Below are positions 27,820 to 38,355 of a stretch of DNA of 50,019 nucleotides, one piece after another. This DNA is from Acidobacteriaceae bacterium (GTDB lineage: Bacteria; Acidobacteriota; Terriglobia; Terriglobales; Acidobacteriaceae): NCBI GenBank assembly GCA_003134815.1, contig PLCO01000032.1:1-50019 (forward strand). Reading direction: 5' to 3'. Every line of letters begins with the position of its first letter. Positions within the stretch are counted from its first letter, which is position 1. Made by a program: the position numbers and the translations under genes. A model generated the notes under the pieces. It did no database searches and was not told the origin of the DNA. It worked only from the letters and a program-made list of their open reading frames with translations.

Positions 27820-29079
27820 TTACTCCGTCCACCGCCGCATGATCAGCGTGGCGTTGATGCCGCCGAACCCAAACGAATTTGACAGCGCAATATCGAACGA
27901 ATGTTTGATCGGTTTGTTCGCCACGTAATCCAGCCGGCACTCGGGGTCGGGATTCTCAAGATTAATAGTCGGCGGCAGCTCCTGATTCACCAGCGCCAGC
28001 ACGGAGATGCCCGCTTCGAGGCCCCCCGCGCCGCCCAGCAAATGTCCCGTCATCGACTTCGTTCCGGAAATTTTCAATTTATGACTCAGCGCGTGCTCGC
28101 CAAACACTCCTTCAATCGCCAGCGACTCGTTGCCGTCGCCCGCCGGCGTGCTGGTGGCGTGCGCGTTCACGTATCCCACTTCTTCAGGGCGGATGCCCGC
28201 GTCCTTCAGCGCGGCTCTCATGCTGCGTTGCGCGCCTGTGCCATGCGGCGCAATGCCGGTCATGTGATACGCATCGGCGCTCATGCCATAGCCAATCACT
28301 TCGGCCAGAATCTTCGCTCCGCGCGCCTTCGCGAACTCCAGCTCCTCGAGAATCACGATGCCCGCGCCCTCGCCGATCACAAATCCGTCGCGGTCCTTGT
28401 CGAACGGCCGGCTTGCTCGCGTCGGTTCGTCGTTGCGGGTTGAAAGCGCGCGCATGGCCGCGAACCCGCCCACCGCCATCGGTGTCACCGCGGCCTCCGC
28501 GCCGCCCGCGATCATCGCGTCGGCATCGCCGTGCAGAATCATGCGCACCGAATCACCGATAGAGTTGGCGCTCGTAGCGCAGGCCGTGGCCGTGGCTGAA
28601 ATCGGCCCTTGCGCGCCATAGCGAATGCTGATCTGTCCCGCGGCCATGTTCACAATCGCCGCCGGAATAAAGAAGGGCGACATCTTCCGCGGGCCGCCGT
28701 TCAGCAGGATCGTGTGCTCGCGCTCGATCACTTCGAATCCGCCGATGCCCGAGCCGATAAACACGCCCACGCGTTCGGCGTTCTCCTGGGTGACCTTCAG
28801 GCCAGACTGCTCCATCGCCTCGTGGGTTGCCCCAAAGGCGTAGTGGATGAAGCGCCCCATCTTGCGCGCTTCCTTCTTTTCCAGGAATTGCAGCGGGTCG
28901 AAGTCCTTTACCTCGGCTGCAAAGGTCACCGGGAACCCGGTAGCGTCGAACCCCTTGATCGGCGCCACACCGCTGGCACCGGCCAGCAGTTGCCGCCAAA
29001 CCTCGGGAGCGGTGTTGCCTACACCGCAAATCAGCCCCAGGCCTGTGATTACAACTCTACGGTTGGTTGCCTGGGTCAA
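27820..29079 (-). CDS. fabF: 3-oxoacyl-ACP synthase II FabF
   Basis: FabF extends acyl-ACP with malonyl-ACP in fatty-acid elongation. The 419-residue thiolase-fold protein shows VVITGLGLICGVGN, the nucleophile region ATATACATSANSIG with the catalytic Cys, the two active-site histidines in NAHATSTPAGD and SMTGHLLGGAGG, and the C-terminal NSFGFGGINATL. It starts with TTG only three bases after the acpP stop codon, and no closer ATG precedes the conserved VVITGLG, so the TTG start is accepted. The acpP-fabF pair is a typical fatty-acid operon fragment. It is followed by a clear intrinsic terminator at 27737-27770. Confidence 0.95.
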   Translation of the reverse strand: MTQATNRRVVITGLGLICGVGNTAPEVWRQLLAGASGVAPIKGFDATGFPVTFAAEVKDFDPLQFLEKKEARKMGRFIHYAFGATHEAMEQSGLKVTQENAERVGVFIGSGIGGFEVIEREHTILLNGGPRKMSPFFIPAAIVNMAAGQISIRYGAQGPISATATACATSANSIGDSVRMILHGDADAMIAGGAEAAVTPMAVGGFAAMRALSTRNDEPTRASRPFDKDRDGFVIGEGAGIVILEELEFAKARGAKILAEVIGYGMSADAYHMTGIAPHGTGAQRSMRAALKDAGIRPEEVGYVNAHATSTPAGDGNESLAIEGVFGEHALSHKLKISGTKSMTGHLLGGAGGLEAGISVLALVNQELPPTINLENPDPECRLDYVANKPIKHSFDIALSNSFGFGGINATLIMRRWTE

Positions 29080-29082
29080 CGC

Positions 29083-29325
29083 TTACTTGCCGCCTTTCGC
29101 ATTCTTCTCGATGTACTCGATGGCGTCCTTCACCGTCTTGATCTTCTCGGCGTCCTCGTCGGGAATCTCCATGTCAAACGCCTCTTCGAACTGCATCACC
29201 AGTTCGACCACGTCCAGCGAATCGGCGCCCAGGTCTTCCTGGAAGCTGGCGCCGGGCGTCACTTCGGCTTCGTCCACCTGCAACTGCTCGACGATGATCT
29301 GCTTCACTTTTTCATCAACAGCCAT
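29083..29325 (-). CDS. acpP: Acyl carrier protein
   Basis: An 80-residue acyl carrier protein that carries growing acyl chains on a phosphopantetheine arm. The attachment serine lies in the invariant motif [12 protein letters not shown], and the acidic helices ([17 protein letters not shown]) are normal. The ATG 29325 has GAGGAGAGG just upstream. It is transcribed before fabF with a three-base gap, so both are probably translated from one message. Nothing is unusual. Confidence 0.97.
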   Translation of the reverse strand: MAVDEKVKQIIVEQLQVDEAEVTPGASFQEDLGADSLDVVELVMQFEEAFDMEIPDEDAEKIKTVKDAIEYIEKNAKGGK

Positions 29326-29624
29326 GCGTACCTCTCCTCGTGATATTGGGAACTTAGGAAAACGATTCGGGATTCTGAACTTGCCGCCCCGCGAACCTAC
29401 CATACCGGCTCGCGCAGGGAAATGACAACCACCGCGCCAATAATCCTGCGCATGGCCCCGAATCTTCAAGTCTACTGGCAGGAACCGGAGGTGTAAAGGC
29501 TTCAGTCTGTGGGGAAACCTTTGAAGAAACAGGGAATAAGGATTCCGCCGCCCCGAATTCATTGAACGCCGCAAAATGCACAACCGTTGGGCGTATATTT
29601 GGCGAAGAGGAATAGAAGAGAACG

Positions 29625-31115
29625 ATGCCGCTTTGGATGGTTGGGATCATCGCCGCGGTTGTGGGATTTCTGCTGGGATACTTGTGGCGCAGCAACTCCA
29701 CAAAAGGCGAAAAGAATCAGTTGGAGCTGCGAAGCGCCGAGTTGGCTCGCGATTTGGGCGAGGCTCGTAGCGGTCTGGCGCAAACGCAGGCCGAATCGGC
29801 AGCGCGCGCCGGATTCGAGGCGGTGGCCGCAGAGCGGGCAAAGACCATTGACGGTTTGCGCTCGGAACTCGATTCCAAGGCCAGCTCCGAGCGCACCCTT
29901 GCAGCAAGGGTGAAAGAGCTTGAGGCCGATTTGCGCAACGAGCGCCAGAATCTTGCAGAAAAATTGGCGCTGCTCGAAACCGCGAAGAAAGCTCTTTCCG
30001 ACCAGTTTCAGGCGTTGGCGGCGGAGATCCTTGAGGCAAAATCAAAGACCTTCTCCGAAGGCAGCCAAAAAGAGCTGGGCACGCTGTTGGAGCCGCTCAA
30101 GGCTCAGATTAAGGAATTCCGCGAGAAGGTGGAGCAGGCGCAAGGCGACTCAAAGACGGGTGTAACAGAGCTGAAGACGCTGATTGGCGCGCTCGGCAGC
30201 CTGAATAAGGAGTTGACTGAAGAAGCGCATAACCTTGCCACCGCTCTGCGGCGCGACACAAAGGCGCAGGGGAATTGGGGCGAGACGATCTTGCGCAATA
30301 TCCTCGACAAGTCGGGATTGCAGGAAGGGCTGCATTACAGCTATCAGCAGAGCTTTACCGAGATTGATGAAAACGGAGGCCCGGCGCAACGCCGACAGAC
30401 CGACGTCGTCGTAAAGCTCCCGGGCGGACGCCATCTGATTATTGATTCCAAAGTTTCGCTCAATGCCTACAACGATTCCGTGAACGCCGAGGATGAAAAG
30501 AGTCGCTCGGAGGCAATTAAGAAACACCTGCTCAGCGTGCGCAACCATTGCACCGAATTATCCGGCCGTAACTACCAAGGACTCACGGGACTGCAATCGC
30601 CCGATTTTGTTGTGATGTTCGTGCCGATTGAACCTGCATTTCTGATCGCGCTGCAAAATGACGAATCGATCTGGCATGACGCCTATGAAAAAGGGGTTCT
30701 GCTTTCCGGGCCTACAACAGTCCTGTTTGTGGTTCGCATCGTCAAGGATTTGTGGCGTCAGGAACAGCAGATTCGAAACGTGGAAAAGGTGATGAAGCGC
30801 GGCGCGGAGCTTTATGACAAATTCGTTGGCTTTGTGACAAATCTCGAGTCCGTCGGCGCGGCGCTCTACGATGCGCGGCAAGCCTATGATGAGGCGGCCA
30901 GACAGCTCTCGACGGGACCTGGCAATCTCGTGAGGCAGGTGGAGATGCTGCGGGAATTGGGAGTGACAGCTAAAGGGAAGAAGCAGATTCCCAAAAGGCT
31001 ACTCGAAGAGGCTGGACTTGAAGAGGCTGGACTCGAAGAGCGTGGCGTTGCGCTCGCGGCCGAAGCCGAGGACAGCGGAAGCAGCACCAGCTCAGACTTA
31101 GAGAGCGGCTCATGA
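29625..31115 (+). CDS. rmuC: DNA recombination protein RmuC
   Basis: A 496-residue RmuC protein. An N-terminal membrane anchor ([16 protein letters not shown]) is followed by a long coiled coil up to about residue 170 and then the PD-(D/E)xK-like RmuC core ([20 protein letters not shown], then [20 protein letters not shown] and [16 protein letters not shown]). RmuC limits inversions and has been linked to handling of damaged or foreign DNA. The C-terminal tail has a short tandem duplication ([12 protein letters not shown]). Its stop codon overlaps the ATG of the next gene (ATGA), indicating coupling. The family is secure; the partner gene is unexplained. Confidence 0.93.
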   Translation: MPLWMVGIIAAVVGFLLGYLWRSNSTKGEKNQLELRSAELARDLGEARSGLAQTQAESAARAGFEAVAAERAKTIDGLRSELDSKASSERTLAARVKELEADLRNERQNLAEKLALLETAKKALSDQFQALAAEILEAKSKTFSEGSQKELGTLLEPLKAQIKEFREKVEQAQGDSKTGVTELKTLIGALGSLNKELTEEAHNLATALRRDTKAQGNWGETILRNILDKSGLQEGLHYSYQQSFTEIDENGGPAQRRQTDVVVKLPGGRHLIIDSKVSLNAYNDSVNAEDEKSRSEAIKKHLLSVRNHCTELSGRNYQGLTGLQSPDFVVMFVPIEPAFLIALQNDESIWHDAYEKGVLLSGPTTVLFVVRIVKDLWRQEQQIRNVEKVMKRGAELYDKFVGFVTNLESVGAALYDARQAYDEAARQLSTGPGNLVRQVEMLRELGVTAKGKKQIPKRLLEEAGLEEAGLEERGVALAAEAEDSGSSTSSDLESGS

Positions 31116-31579
31116 AGCCGATCACCATGGGAAACGCCGGATTGGAATTAAAGTGCCGCTGGTATGACGTGGATGTACTTGAAATCAGCGTGAGCGCATC
31201 AAACACAGCATTCTCGGGCTCAGCCTTTCCTTACGTTTCGCTCGATCACCTTGCGGAGGCAGCGGTGATTCTTGACGGATTTCCGAGAGATACGTCCGAT
31301 ACCCGTGAACTGCGTTTTGGAACACCTGGAGAAGGTTTCGCGGGTGGCTTTGTTCGCCTCATATTCTCGTGTAGAGACCTGAGCGGTCACGGGGTTGTCG
31401 AGGTTGAAATTGAGTCGAAGAACGAATCCCAGCCGGAAAACTCCTGGATTCAGGCTTCTCAAACATCTCACTTCTTTGCGGGGGTTGAAGCGAATGCAGT
31501 CGATGACTTCGTGAAGGAGTTGCGTCTGCTCAGCGAAACCAAGAACGGCGCCGCATGGCTTACCTTCAGCTCAACCTAG
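31112..31579 (+). CDS. Hypothetical protein coupled to rmuC
   Basis: A 155-residue protein without signal peptide or membrane segment. It appears to be mostly beta strands (LELKCRWYDVDVLEISVSAS, FVRLIFSCRDLSGHGVVEVE). I recognise no named family. Its ATG overlaps the rmuC stop by four bases, so the two are translated together and a functional link to RmuC is plausible but unproven. Confidence 0.65.
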   Translation: MKPITMGNAGLELKCRWYDVDVLEISVSASNTAFSGSAFPYVSLDHLAEAAVILDGFPRDTSDTRELRFGTPGEGFAGGFVRLIFSCRDLSGHGVVEVEIESKNESQPENSWIQASQTSHFFAGVEANAVDDFVKELRLLSETKNGAAWLTFSST

Positions 31580-31673
31580 CCCATTGGCACCACTAGTGCG
31601 CTATTTTGCACCCGCGCGCTAACTCGCTGATCCACCAGATTTCCTGTCCCAACTTGTCCGGACGGGGCCGTCC

Positions 31674-32105
31674 CTATTGTGGCGGAGTCGCTGGTTGCGC
31701 CGGAGCCGCTGGCGCTGCCGGCACACTCTTCACTCGCGTCAGCGTCAACTCCATCCCCGGGAAATCCGGCGAATCGGTCTTCGTCGTCATCTTGATCGAG
31801 TCGCCCGCCACTGTGCAGTCGTGGTGAATCGTCACGCCGTTGAACGAATCGTCAAAAGTGAACTTGTCTCCGTCCACTTTGCCGTTGCTGATCGGCATGG
31901 GATCGCCTCCCGCTCCGAGCACCGTGCCGGTCAGGGCGGTCCCATCCTGCTTGAAAGTGAACGTCAACTGAAAGCTGCTGCCATCCGGAGCCTTCACCTC
32001 TGCCGTCCAGCTTCCCGTCACATCGGCGGCCATCGCCGTCGCTGCGCTCAACGTTATCGCCAATGCAGCGCATACACAAAGCAATTTCTTCATCGATTTC
32101 TTCAT
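31674..32105 (-). CDS. Small secreted beta-rich protein
   Basis: About 143 residues from ATG 32105; GAGGGACCG precedes it. The signal peptide (KKLLCVCAALAITLSAATAMAA) is followed by a lipocalin-like beta pattern (DVTGSWTAEVKAPDGSSFQL, TFKQDGTALTGTVLG, KVDGDKFTFDDSF). Similar exported proteins that begin with DVTGxW are common in Acidobacteria, but their role is unknown. The tail is Ala/Pro-rich (VPAAPAAPAQPATPPQ). Export is confident and the function is not known. Confidence 0.72.
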   Translation of the reverse strand: MKKSMKKLLCVCAALAITLSAATAMAADVTGSWTAEVKAPDGSSFQLTFTFKQDGTALTGTVLGAGGDPMPISNGKVDGDKFTFDDSFNGVTIHHDCTVAGDSIKMTTKTDSPDFPGMELTLTRVKSVPAAPAAPAQPATPPQ

Positions 32106-32172
32106 CGGTCCCTCGTCGCCGCCGTTTTCACGGCTCACCCATCATAATGGCTGGCAGCAAATACTGGCCGGA

Positions 32173-32219
32173 GTCCCTTAGTCCCTGCGTCCCTAGTCCC
32201 TAGGTCCCTAGGTCCCTAC
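32173..32219. repeat. Octamer tandem repeat GTCCCTAG, six units
   Basis: Six degenerate units (GTCCCTTA, GTCCCTGC, GTCCCTA, GTCCCTAG, GTCCCTAG, GTCCCTAC) run up to and over the stop codon of the HIT-family gene, which lies inside the last unit. Confidence 0.8.
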
Positions 32220-32782
32220 TCTTCTCCAAACCCCTCACGCAGCCGCTTCCACGTCGTCGTCAGATCCTCCGGCAGAACGCGTGTCTCGCTCACGGTGGTC
32301 GTAAAGCTTGTATCCCCGATCCAGCGCGGCATGGCATGAAGATGCAAATGCCCAGCCACGCCGGCTCCAGCGGCCTGGCCAACGTTCAATCCAAAATTAA
32401 ACCCATGCGGATTGTAGACTCGGTCGAGAACTCGTTCAGTCTGTTGCGTCAGGTCCATCAGCTCGTGCGCAGTCTCGGCGGGCAGCGCCGCCAGCCGGTC
32501 AAGGTGCGCGTAGGGCATCACCAGCACGTGTCCCGACGTGTACGGAAACGCATTCAGGCAAATAAAGCAGTGCTTCGCGCGCAGAACCAGGCCGCCTGCC
32601 GCCTCGGCCTTTTCGCAATCCATTCCGTTCGCAATCGCATAGTCGATAGCCGCAATCAGATTGCAGAAAACGCAGCCCAGGTCGCCGGGCCACGCATCCA
32701 GTGCGTTGGGCACGCCGCGCCGCGCCGGGCTCTCCGCTGAAGTGATGTACGCAAAGCGCCACGGTGTCCAAAGTTGATCCAT
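32216..32782 (-). CDS. HIT-family hydrolase/phosphorylase
   Basis: A 188-residue histidine-triad protein. The active site is AGHLHLHAMPRW (HxHxH), preceded by the family's VMPYAHLDRLAALPAE segment. A CVFCN-type pair of cysteines near residue 37 suggests a zinc-binding N-terminal, as in the Ap4A phosphorylase-like or GalT-like HIT branch. It probably hydrolyses or phosphorolyses dinucleoside polyphosphates or nucleotide conjugates in the cytoplasm. The stop codon is contributed by a short tandem repeat. The family is certain; the substrate is inferred. Confidence 0.9.
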   Translation of the reverse strand: MDQLWTPWRFAYITSAESPARRGVPNALDAWPGDLGCVFCNLIAAIDYAIANGMDCEKAEAAGGLVLRAKHCFICLNAFPYTSGHVLVMPYAHLDRLAALPAETAHELMDLTQQTERVLDRVYNPHGFNFGLNVGQAAGAGVAGHLHLHAMPRWIGDTSFTTTVSETRVLPEDLTTTWKRLREGFGEE

Positions 32783-32900
32783 CTGAATCCGATCCAGTCC
32801 AGTCTGTCCTATCCAGCCAATTCGATCCAGTATAGAAGGGTCTTCCTGCCCGGTTTGCCGTTAATTCATTTCCCTAAGTCGTTTACTTTGACCAACTCGA

Positions 32901-32930
32901 TTGACGCTCGATTGCGGACATTGCTACACT
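32901..32930 (+). promoter_or_regulatory. Promoter of rpsA
   Basis: TTGACG (32901-32906), an 18-bp spacer and TACACT (32925-32930) form a strong sigma-70-type promoter. Transcription would start near 32937, leaving a leader of about 270 nt before the rpsA ATG at 33209. Confidence 0.7.
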
Positions 32931-32936
32931 TAAGCT

Positions 32937-33208
32937 GTAGCTTCCTGCGCGGATTCCAGCAGTGAGTTGCGGCCGCCCTCCCAAGCTTGCCGTTGCCTGC
33001 CGGCGTTTCCCAAGGAAACCCGCCGTGTTTTACCCCAGCGCAAAACATTGGGGACGGCTTTTCCTTTGGGAACACTCAACCGGCTCGTCACGGAGCGCGA
33101 GGGCAAATCAACAAGCCCACGGGCGACCGAAACGCGGAGTTGCGCGGAAAGTCACTTGGCGGCTGGCGCATCCGCCGCTGGAGCACACTGCAACCGGAGT
33201 TGGCTGTA
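32937..33208 (+). ncRNA. Structured 5' leader of rpsA (candidate autoregulatory region)
   Basis: The leader contains a hairpin CGGCGTTTCC-CAA-GGAAACCCGCCG at 33000-33024, a stem CCCCA/TTGGGG close behind (33033-33054), and GGCGG/CCGCC flanking an eight- to nine-base loop at 33160-33179, just upstream of the ribosome site CGGAG. In many bacteria S1 represses its own message through leader structure; the same is suggested here. The region is also open in the rpsA frame but is not thought to be translated. Confidence 0.45.
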
Positions 33209-35344
<2,136 letters not shown>

Positions 35345-35364
35345 ACGGTTTGGCTTTGTATCAG

Positions 35365-35535
35365 GGCATGGCTTCAGCCATGCCGCAACCGATCCTCAAA
35401 AAAACGCGCGGGCTTTAGCCCCTGCTTCAAAGAATGGCCACCCTCCGGGGTGGCCGTTCTCCGTTTGGAAGGAGCAGAGGCCTTCAGGCTTCTAAAACGC
35501 CGAGCAACAACTGTCCGGCCTTTAGGCCCGGAACT
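35365..35535. repeat. Cluster of CTTYAG-core palindromes after rpsA
   Basis: Five palindromes occur in about 170 bp: GGCATGGCTTCAGCCATGCC (35365-35384), GGGCTTTAGCCC (35410-35421), GGCCACCC/GGGTGGCC (35436-35455), AGAGGCCTTCAGGCTTCT (35474-35491) and CCGGCCTTTAGGCCCGG (35516-35532). Most share a CTTYAG centre. The first two repeat the arrangement found inside tsaD. Confidence 0.8.
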
Positions 35536-35557
35536 CCCGAAGACTGCAACAAACCGC

Positions 35558-35591
35558 TTGACCTTGACCCTGCGTCAGGCCCGACTATGGT
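35558..35591 (+). promoter_or_regulatory. MerR-type promoter/operator of the merR-tipAS gene
   Basis: TTGACC (35558-35563), a 19-bp spacer and GACTAT (35583-35588). The spacer carries a TTGAC-N5-GTCAG dyad. The long 19-bp spacing is the hallmark of promoters activated by MerR-family proteins. A near-identical copy lies at 36596-36629. Confidence 0.72.
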
Positions 35592-35635
35592 TTCAAGAGC
35601 CCAGAGTGTCGGGGAGTCCTGACTGTCGGTGAATC

Positions 35636-36466
35636 ATGACCACCAGCTACCGGATTGGCGAATTCGCGAAGTTGGCAGGAGTAACCGTTCGAGCGTTGCA
35701 CCACTACGATCGCATTGGTTTGCTCAAGCCGCAGCGCACGAGCTCCGGGTTTCGCGTCTACGATCTCAAAGACCTGGAACGCCTGGAGCAGATTGCCGCG
35801 CTGAAGTTCCTGGGTATCCCGCTTGCGGAGATCAAGCTGCTGCTGAAACACGGGCCGCTGACGCTCGTTGACTCCCTGCATATGCAGCGCGAAGCTTTAG
35901 CTGAAAAACGAATGCTGATCGATCGAGCCGTTGTCGCAATCGAAGCAGCGGAAAAGGTCATTCAATCGGGGCAAACAACCGACGCATCGATTCTGAGAAA
36001 GATTATCGAGGTAATCGACATGCAGCCACAAGAGAACTTCATGCGGAAGTATTACACCGATCAAGCCTGGCTCGATAAGGAACGCATCGCCCGCGAGACG
36101 CCAGCAGAAGAACGCAAGAAACATGTGCTGGCGATGCGGCAAGTCTTTGCCGAGATTGAAGCGGACCTTGATCTGGACCCGGCGAGCGAAAAAGCTCAGG
36201 CCCTCACTAAACGGTGGCTGCAGCAAGCGGAAATTGCCCACGGCGGCAACGAGGCGGTCAGGACCGGCAATATCGAGGCGTGGAATGATTACCAAAACTG
36301 GCCCGCGGACCAACAAGACAAGATTCTGGCCGCTTTCGATCTCGATCTCGAAGACAGAACGGCATCCCTGCGGCGCTTCGAAAACGTAACAAAATTTTTA
36401 GGCCGGGCAATCGGCCACAAAATGCGATCGAATATTCGAGCGCTGTACGGACTCGATCAGCCTTAG
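35636..36466 (+). CDS. MerR-family regulator with TipAS ligand domain
   Basis: A 276-residue regulator. The N-terminal MerR winged helix is complete (YRIGEFAKLAGVTVRALHHY, DRIGLLKPQR, FRVYDLKDLERLEQIAALKF), followed by the dimer helix (to about residue 115). The C-terminal part (NFMRKYYTDQAWLDKE, then TKRWLQQAEIAHGGN) is a TipAS-type domain. In Streptomyces TipA that domain binds thiopeptides and other amphipathic drugs and switches the protein to an activator. The promoter just upstream has the expected 19-bp spacer, so autoregulation is likely, and a matching operator precedes the next gene. Family is certain; the ligand is unknown. Confidence 0.92.
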   Translation: MTTSYRIGEFAKLAGVTVRALHHYDRIGLLKPQRTSSGFRVYDLKDLERLEQIAALKFLGIPLAEIKLLLKHGPLTLVDSLHMQREALAEKRMLIDRAVVAIEAAEKVIQSGQTTDASILRKIIEVIDMQPQENFMRKYYTDQAWLDKERIARETPAEERKKHVLAMRQVFAEIEADLDLDPASEKAQALTKRWLQQAEIAHGGNEAVRTGNIEAWNDYQNWPADQQDKILAAFDLDLEDRTASLRRFENVTKFLGRAIGHKMRSNIRALYGLDQP

Positions 36467-36595
36467 CCGGAATTTCCTCTTCGGCGCCACCTCGATTGAA
36501 TTGTGCCGCTGAAAATTTTGGCAATCACGAGCCGCTTCGGGTCCTCCACGCCACGCGCCCACTACAATTCCCGAACCCTCGAGCCAATTCTCTGC

Positions 36596-36629
36596 TTGAC
36601 TCTGACCTTGCGTCAGGCCCGACTATGGT
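36596..36629 (+). promoter_or_regulatory. Second MerR-type operator, upstream of the membrane protein gene
   Basis: TTGACT (36596-36601), a 19-bp spacer and GACTAT (36621-36626), with the perfect dyad CTGAC-N5-GTCAG. Of 34 bases, 31 match the operator at 35558-35591, including the run TGCGTCAGGCCCGACTATGG. Confidence 0.72.
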
Positions 36630-36643
36630 GAACTGAGGCGTCC

Positions 36644-37705
36644 ATGTCCAACCCGCCCATGTCCAGCCCGTCAGGAATACCCAACAAGCATTCCATCGCC
36701 GCCGCCGTCACGCTCTTTTTCCTCGCGCCGCTCGTCGCCGAATTCCTGCTCGGCGATTTTCCGGCCACCTGGCTTCCGCTGCTCATCCTCCTCGCGCCCA
36801 TGTACGGCGGCGGCGCGCTGCTCATCCGCGAACTCACCCGCCGCACCGGCCGCGGCTGGCCCACCATCCTTCTTCTCGGCGTTGCCTACGCCATCATCGA
36901 GGAGGCCTTCACGACGCAAACGCTCTTCAACCCCGATATCTACGGGCTGCACGCGCACCTCCTCTCCCATGCCTGGATTCCCTCACTCGGAATCGGCGCC
37001 TGGTGGTCCCTTTTCATGCTCAACGTACATCCCTTCTGGAGCATTGGCGTCTCCATCGCCTTGGCCGAAGGCCTCTACCCCTCGCCCGCCGGCCCCTGTC
37101 AGTCGGCCGCCCGCACGCCCTGGCTCGGCAATGTCGGCCTCTACGTTGCCGCCGTCCTCTTCGCCATCGGCGTCGTTTACAACACGGTTTACACGTTGCA
37201 TCACAACCCGTTCCGCGCCTCGACCGCGCAGTTTCTAGTATCCGCTCTCTTCGTCGTCGTCTTCGCCGCCGCTGCCTTCCTCATTCCGAAACCTGGCCCA
37301 AGCCGCAATCCCAGCCCCGTTCCCCCCGCTTTCCTCGTCGGCGTCGCCGCATTTCTTTTCGGCGCAGCCATCTTTTTCTCGCCGATTCTATGGAAGTGGA
37401 ACTGGGCTGCCGTCGTCTTCATGCTTGCCGTCGACCTGGTGTTTCTCGTCGGCATGGGCCTGTTCTCGCGGTGCAGCGCGTGGACGCCTCTGCACACCCT
37501 CAGCGTCGGCGCCGGCGGAGCGCTCCTCTACGGCGTGCATGCCTTCATGCAGCCTCCCGTCGTCCCCTGCCCCAAATGGGTCGTCCTCCCCAGCCACATC
37601 CTTTTTCTCGCCCTCGCGCTCGCCGCCATCGCCCTCGCCGTGCGCCGCACCCGGCGCAGCCTGCAGTCCGGCCCGCAGGATCAAACTCCCGCCGTATCAT
37701 CCTGA
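36644..37705 (+). CDS. Polytopic membrane protein, probable MerR/TipAS target
   Basis: A 353-residue integral membrane protein with about nine or ten hydrophobic segments. The best-conserved stretch is MYGGGALLIRELTRRTGRGW followed by VAYAIIEEAFTTQTLFNP, found in a family of uncharacterised bacterial membrane proteins. An EE pair resembles the CPBP protease motif but lacks the following Arg, so that call is not made. The operator at 36596 is almost the same as that of the merR-tipAS gene, so this protein is probably induced by the regulator's ligand, perhaps in drug tolerance or membrane stress. GAGG precedes the ATG by five bases and the 5' leader would be very short. Confidence 0.75.
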   Translation: MSNPPMSSPSGIPNKHSIAAAVTLFFLAPLVAEFLLGDFPATWLPLLILLAPMYGGGALLIRELTRRTGRGWPTILLLGVAYAIIEEAFTTQTLFNPDIYGLHAHLLSHAWIPSLGIGAWWSLFMLNVHPFWSIGVSIALAEGLYPSPAGPCQSAARTPWLGNVGLYVAAVLFAIGVVYNTVYTLHHNPFRASTAQFLVSALFVVVFAAAAFLIPKPGPSRNPSPVPPAFLVGVAAFLFGAAIFFSPILWKWNWAAVVFMLAVDLVFLVGMGLFSRCSAWTPLHTLSVGAGGALLYGVHAFMQPPVVPCPKWVVLPSHILFLALALAAIALAVRRTRRSLQSGPQDQTPAVSS

Positions 37706-37994
37706 CCGCCGCGTGCTGGACCGGCATGCTTCTCATCTCAAAAAGCTGCTCGTCCGCCGCCACGCTGTCCCCCGGGCGAACGGCAATTTACTTCAAGCCC
37801 CCCACCCCCCTCCCACCTTAGTCACCGCGCGCGGGTACCCACGTAATGAGGGGTTCCTCTTAGTGATCTTCCCAGTCCCATCTACGCCACCTATAGTCCG
37901 AATACTGCCTGTCTGTGAGTCACAGCGGCAGGTGAACGTGCATTCCCCAACCCCTGAACGCAACGGGCATTCAAAGATTAGGACAGGAGAGACT

Positions 37995-38252
37995 TTGATC
38001 TCTGACTACACAGTTCTTCCATTGGGTACGAGAGTCGAAGGCGGAGAGGTGAAGGTTTGTCCGAAGTGTCTACGGCGCGGCCTGAACGTGGAAATGGATG
38101 GTCACAGCTTCTTCACGCACTCCCAGATTCTCAATAAAGACAATCCGGGCAACGTCTTCATCCGGCGGGTCGAGTGTCATTTGCTTGCGGCAGAAATCGC
38201 CGCTCGAAAGTCGCGTCAGGCCCTGCCCCAGCGCGCTTCGCCATCGACCTAG
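37995..38252 (+). CDS. Small CxxC protein, TTG start (tentative)
   Basis: The frame gives 85 residues beginning MISDYTVLPLGTRVEGG from TTG 37995, preceded by AGGAG with five-base spacing. It has a CPKC pair near residue 24 and one more Cys (VECH) later, suggesting metal binding or a redox role. The same frame is open farther upstream but has no good start there. I do not recognise the family. It is convergent with the next gene. Confidence 0.45.
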   Translation: MISDYTVLPLGTRVEGGEVKVCPKCLRRGLNVEMDGHSFFTHSQILNKDNPGNVFIRRVECHLLAAEIAARKSRQALPQRASPST

Positions 38253-38355
38253 ACCGAATGCGCAGCCAGCATCTCACTCAAGCGCTTCCGGAAGAATCGT
38301 CCCCTCCGCCACCGCCGATGCCGCCGCTCGAAAGGCGGTCAGACTGGAAACGCCG

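Noticed and set aside
32987..33208. A 74-residue N-terminal extension of ribosomal protein S1
   Set aside because: It has Arg/Gly/Pro-rich composition unlike S1, lacks a ribosome site, and coincides with leader hairpins. MANVLNPE at 33209 has a proper ribosome site.
36890..36925. CPBP-type intramembrane protease in the membrane protein
   Set aside because: An EE pair is present, but the Arg of the EExxxR motif and the later conserved histidines are not seen.
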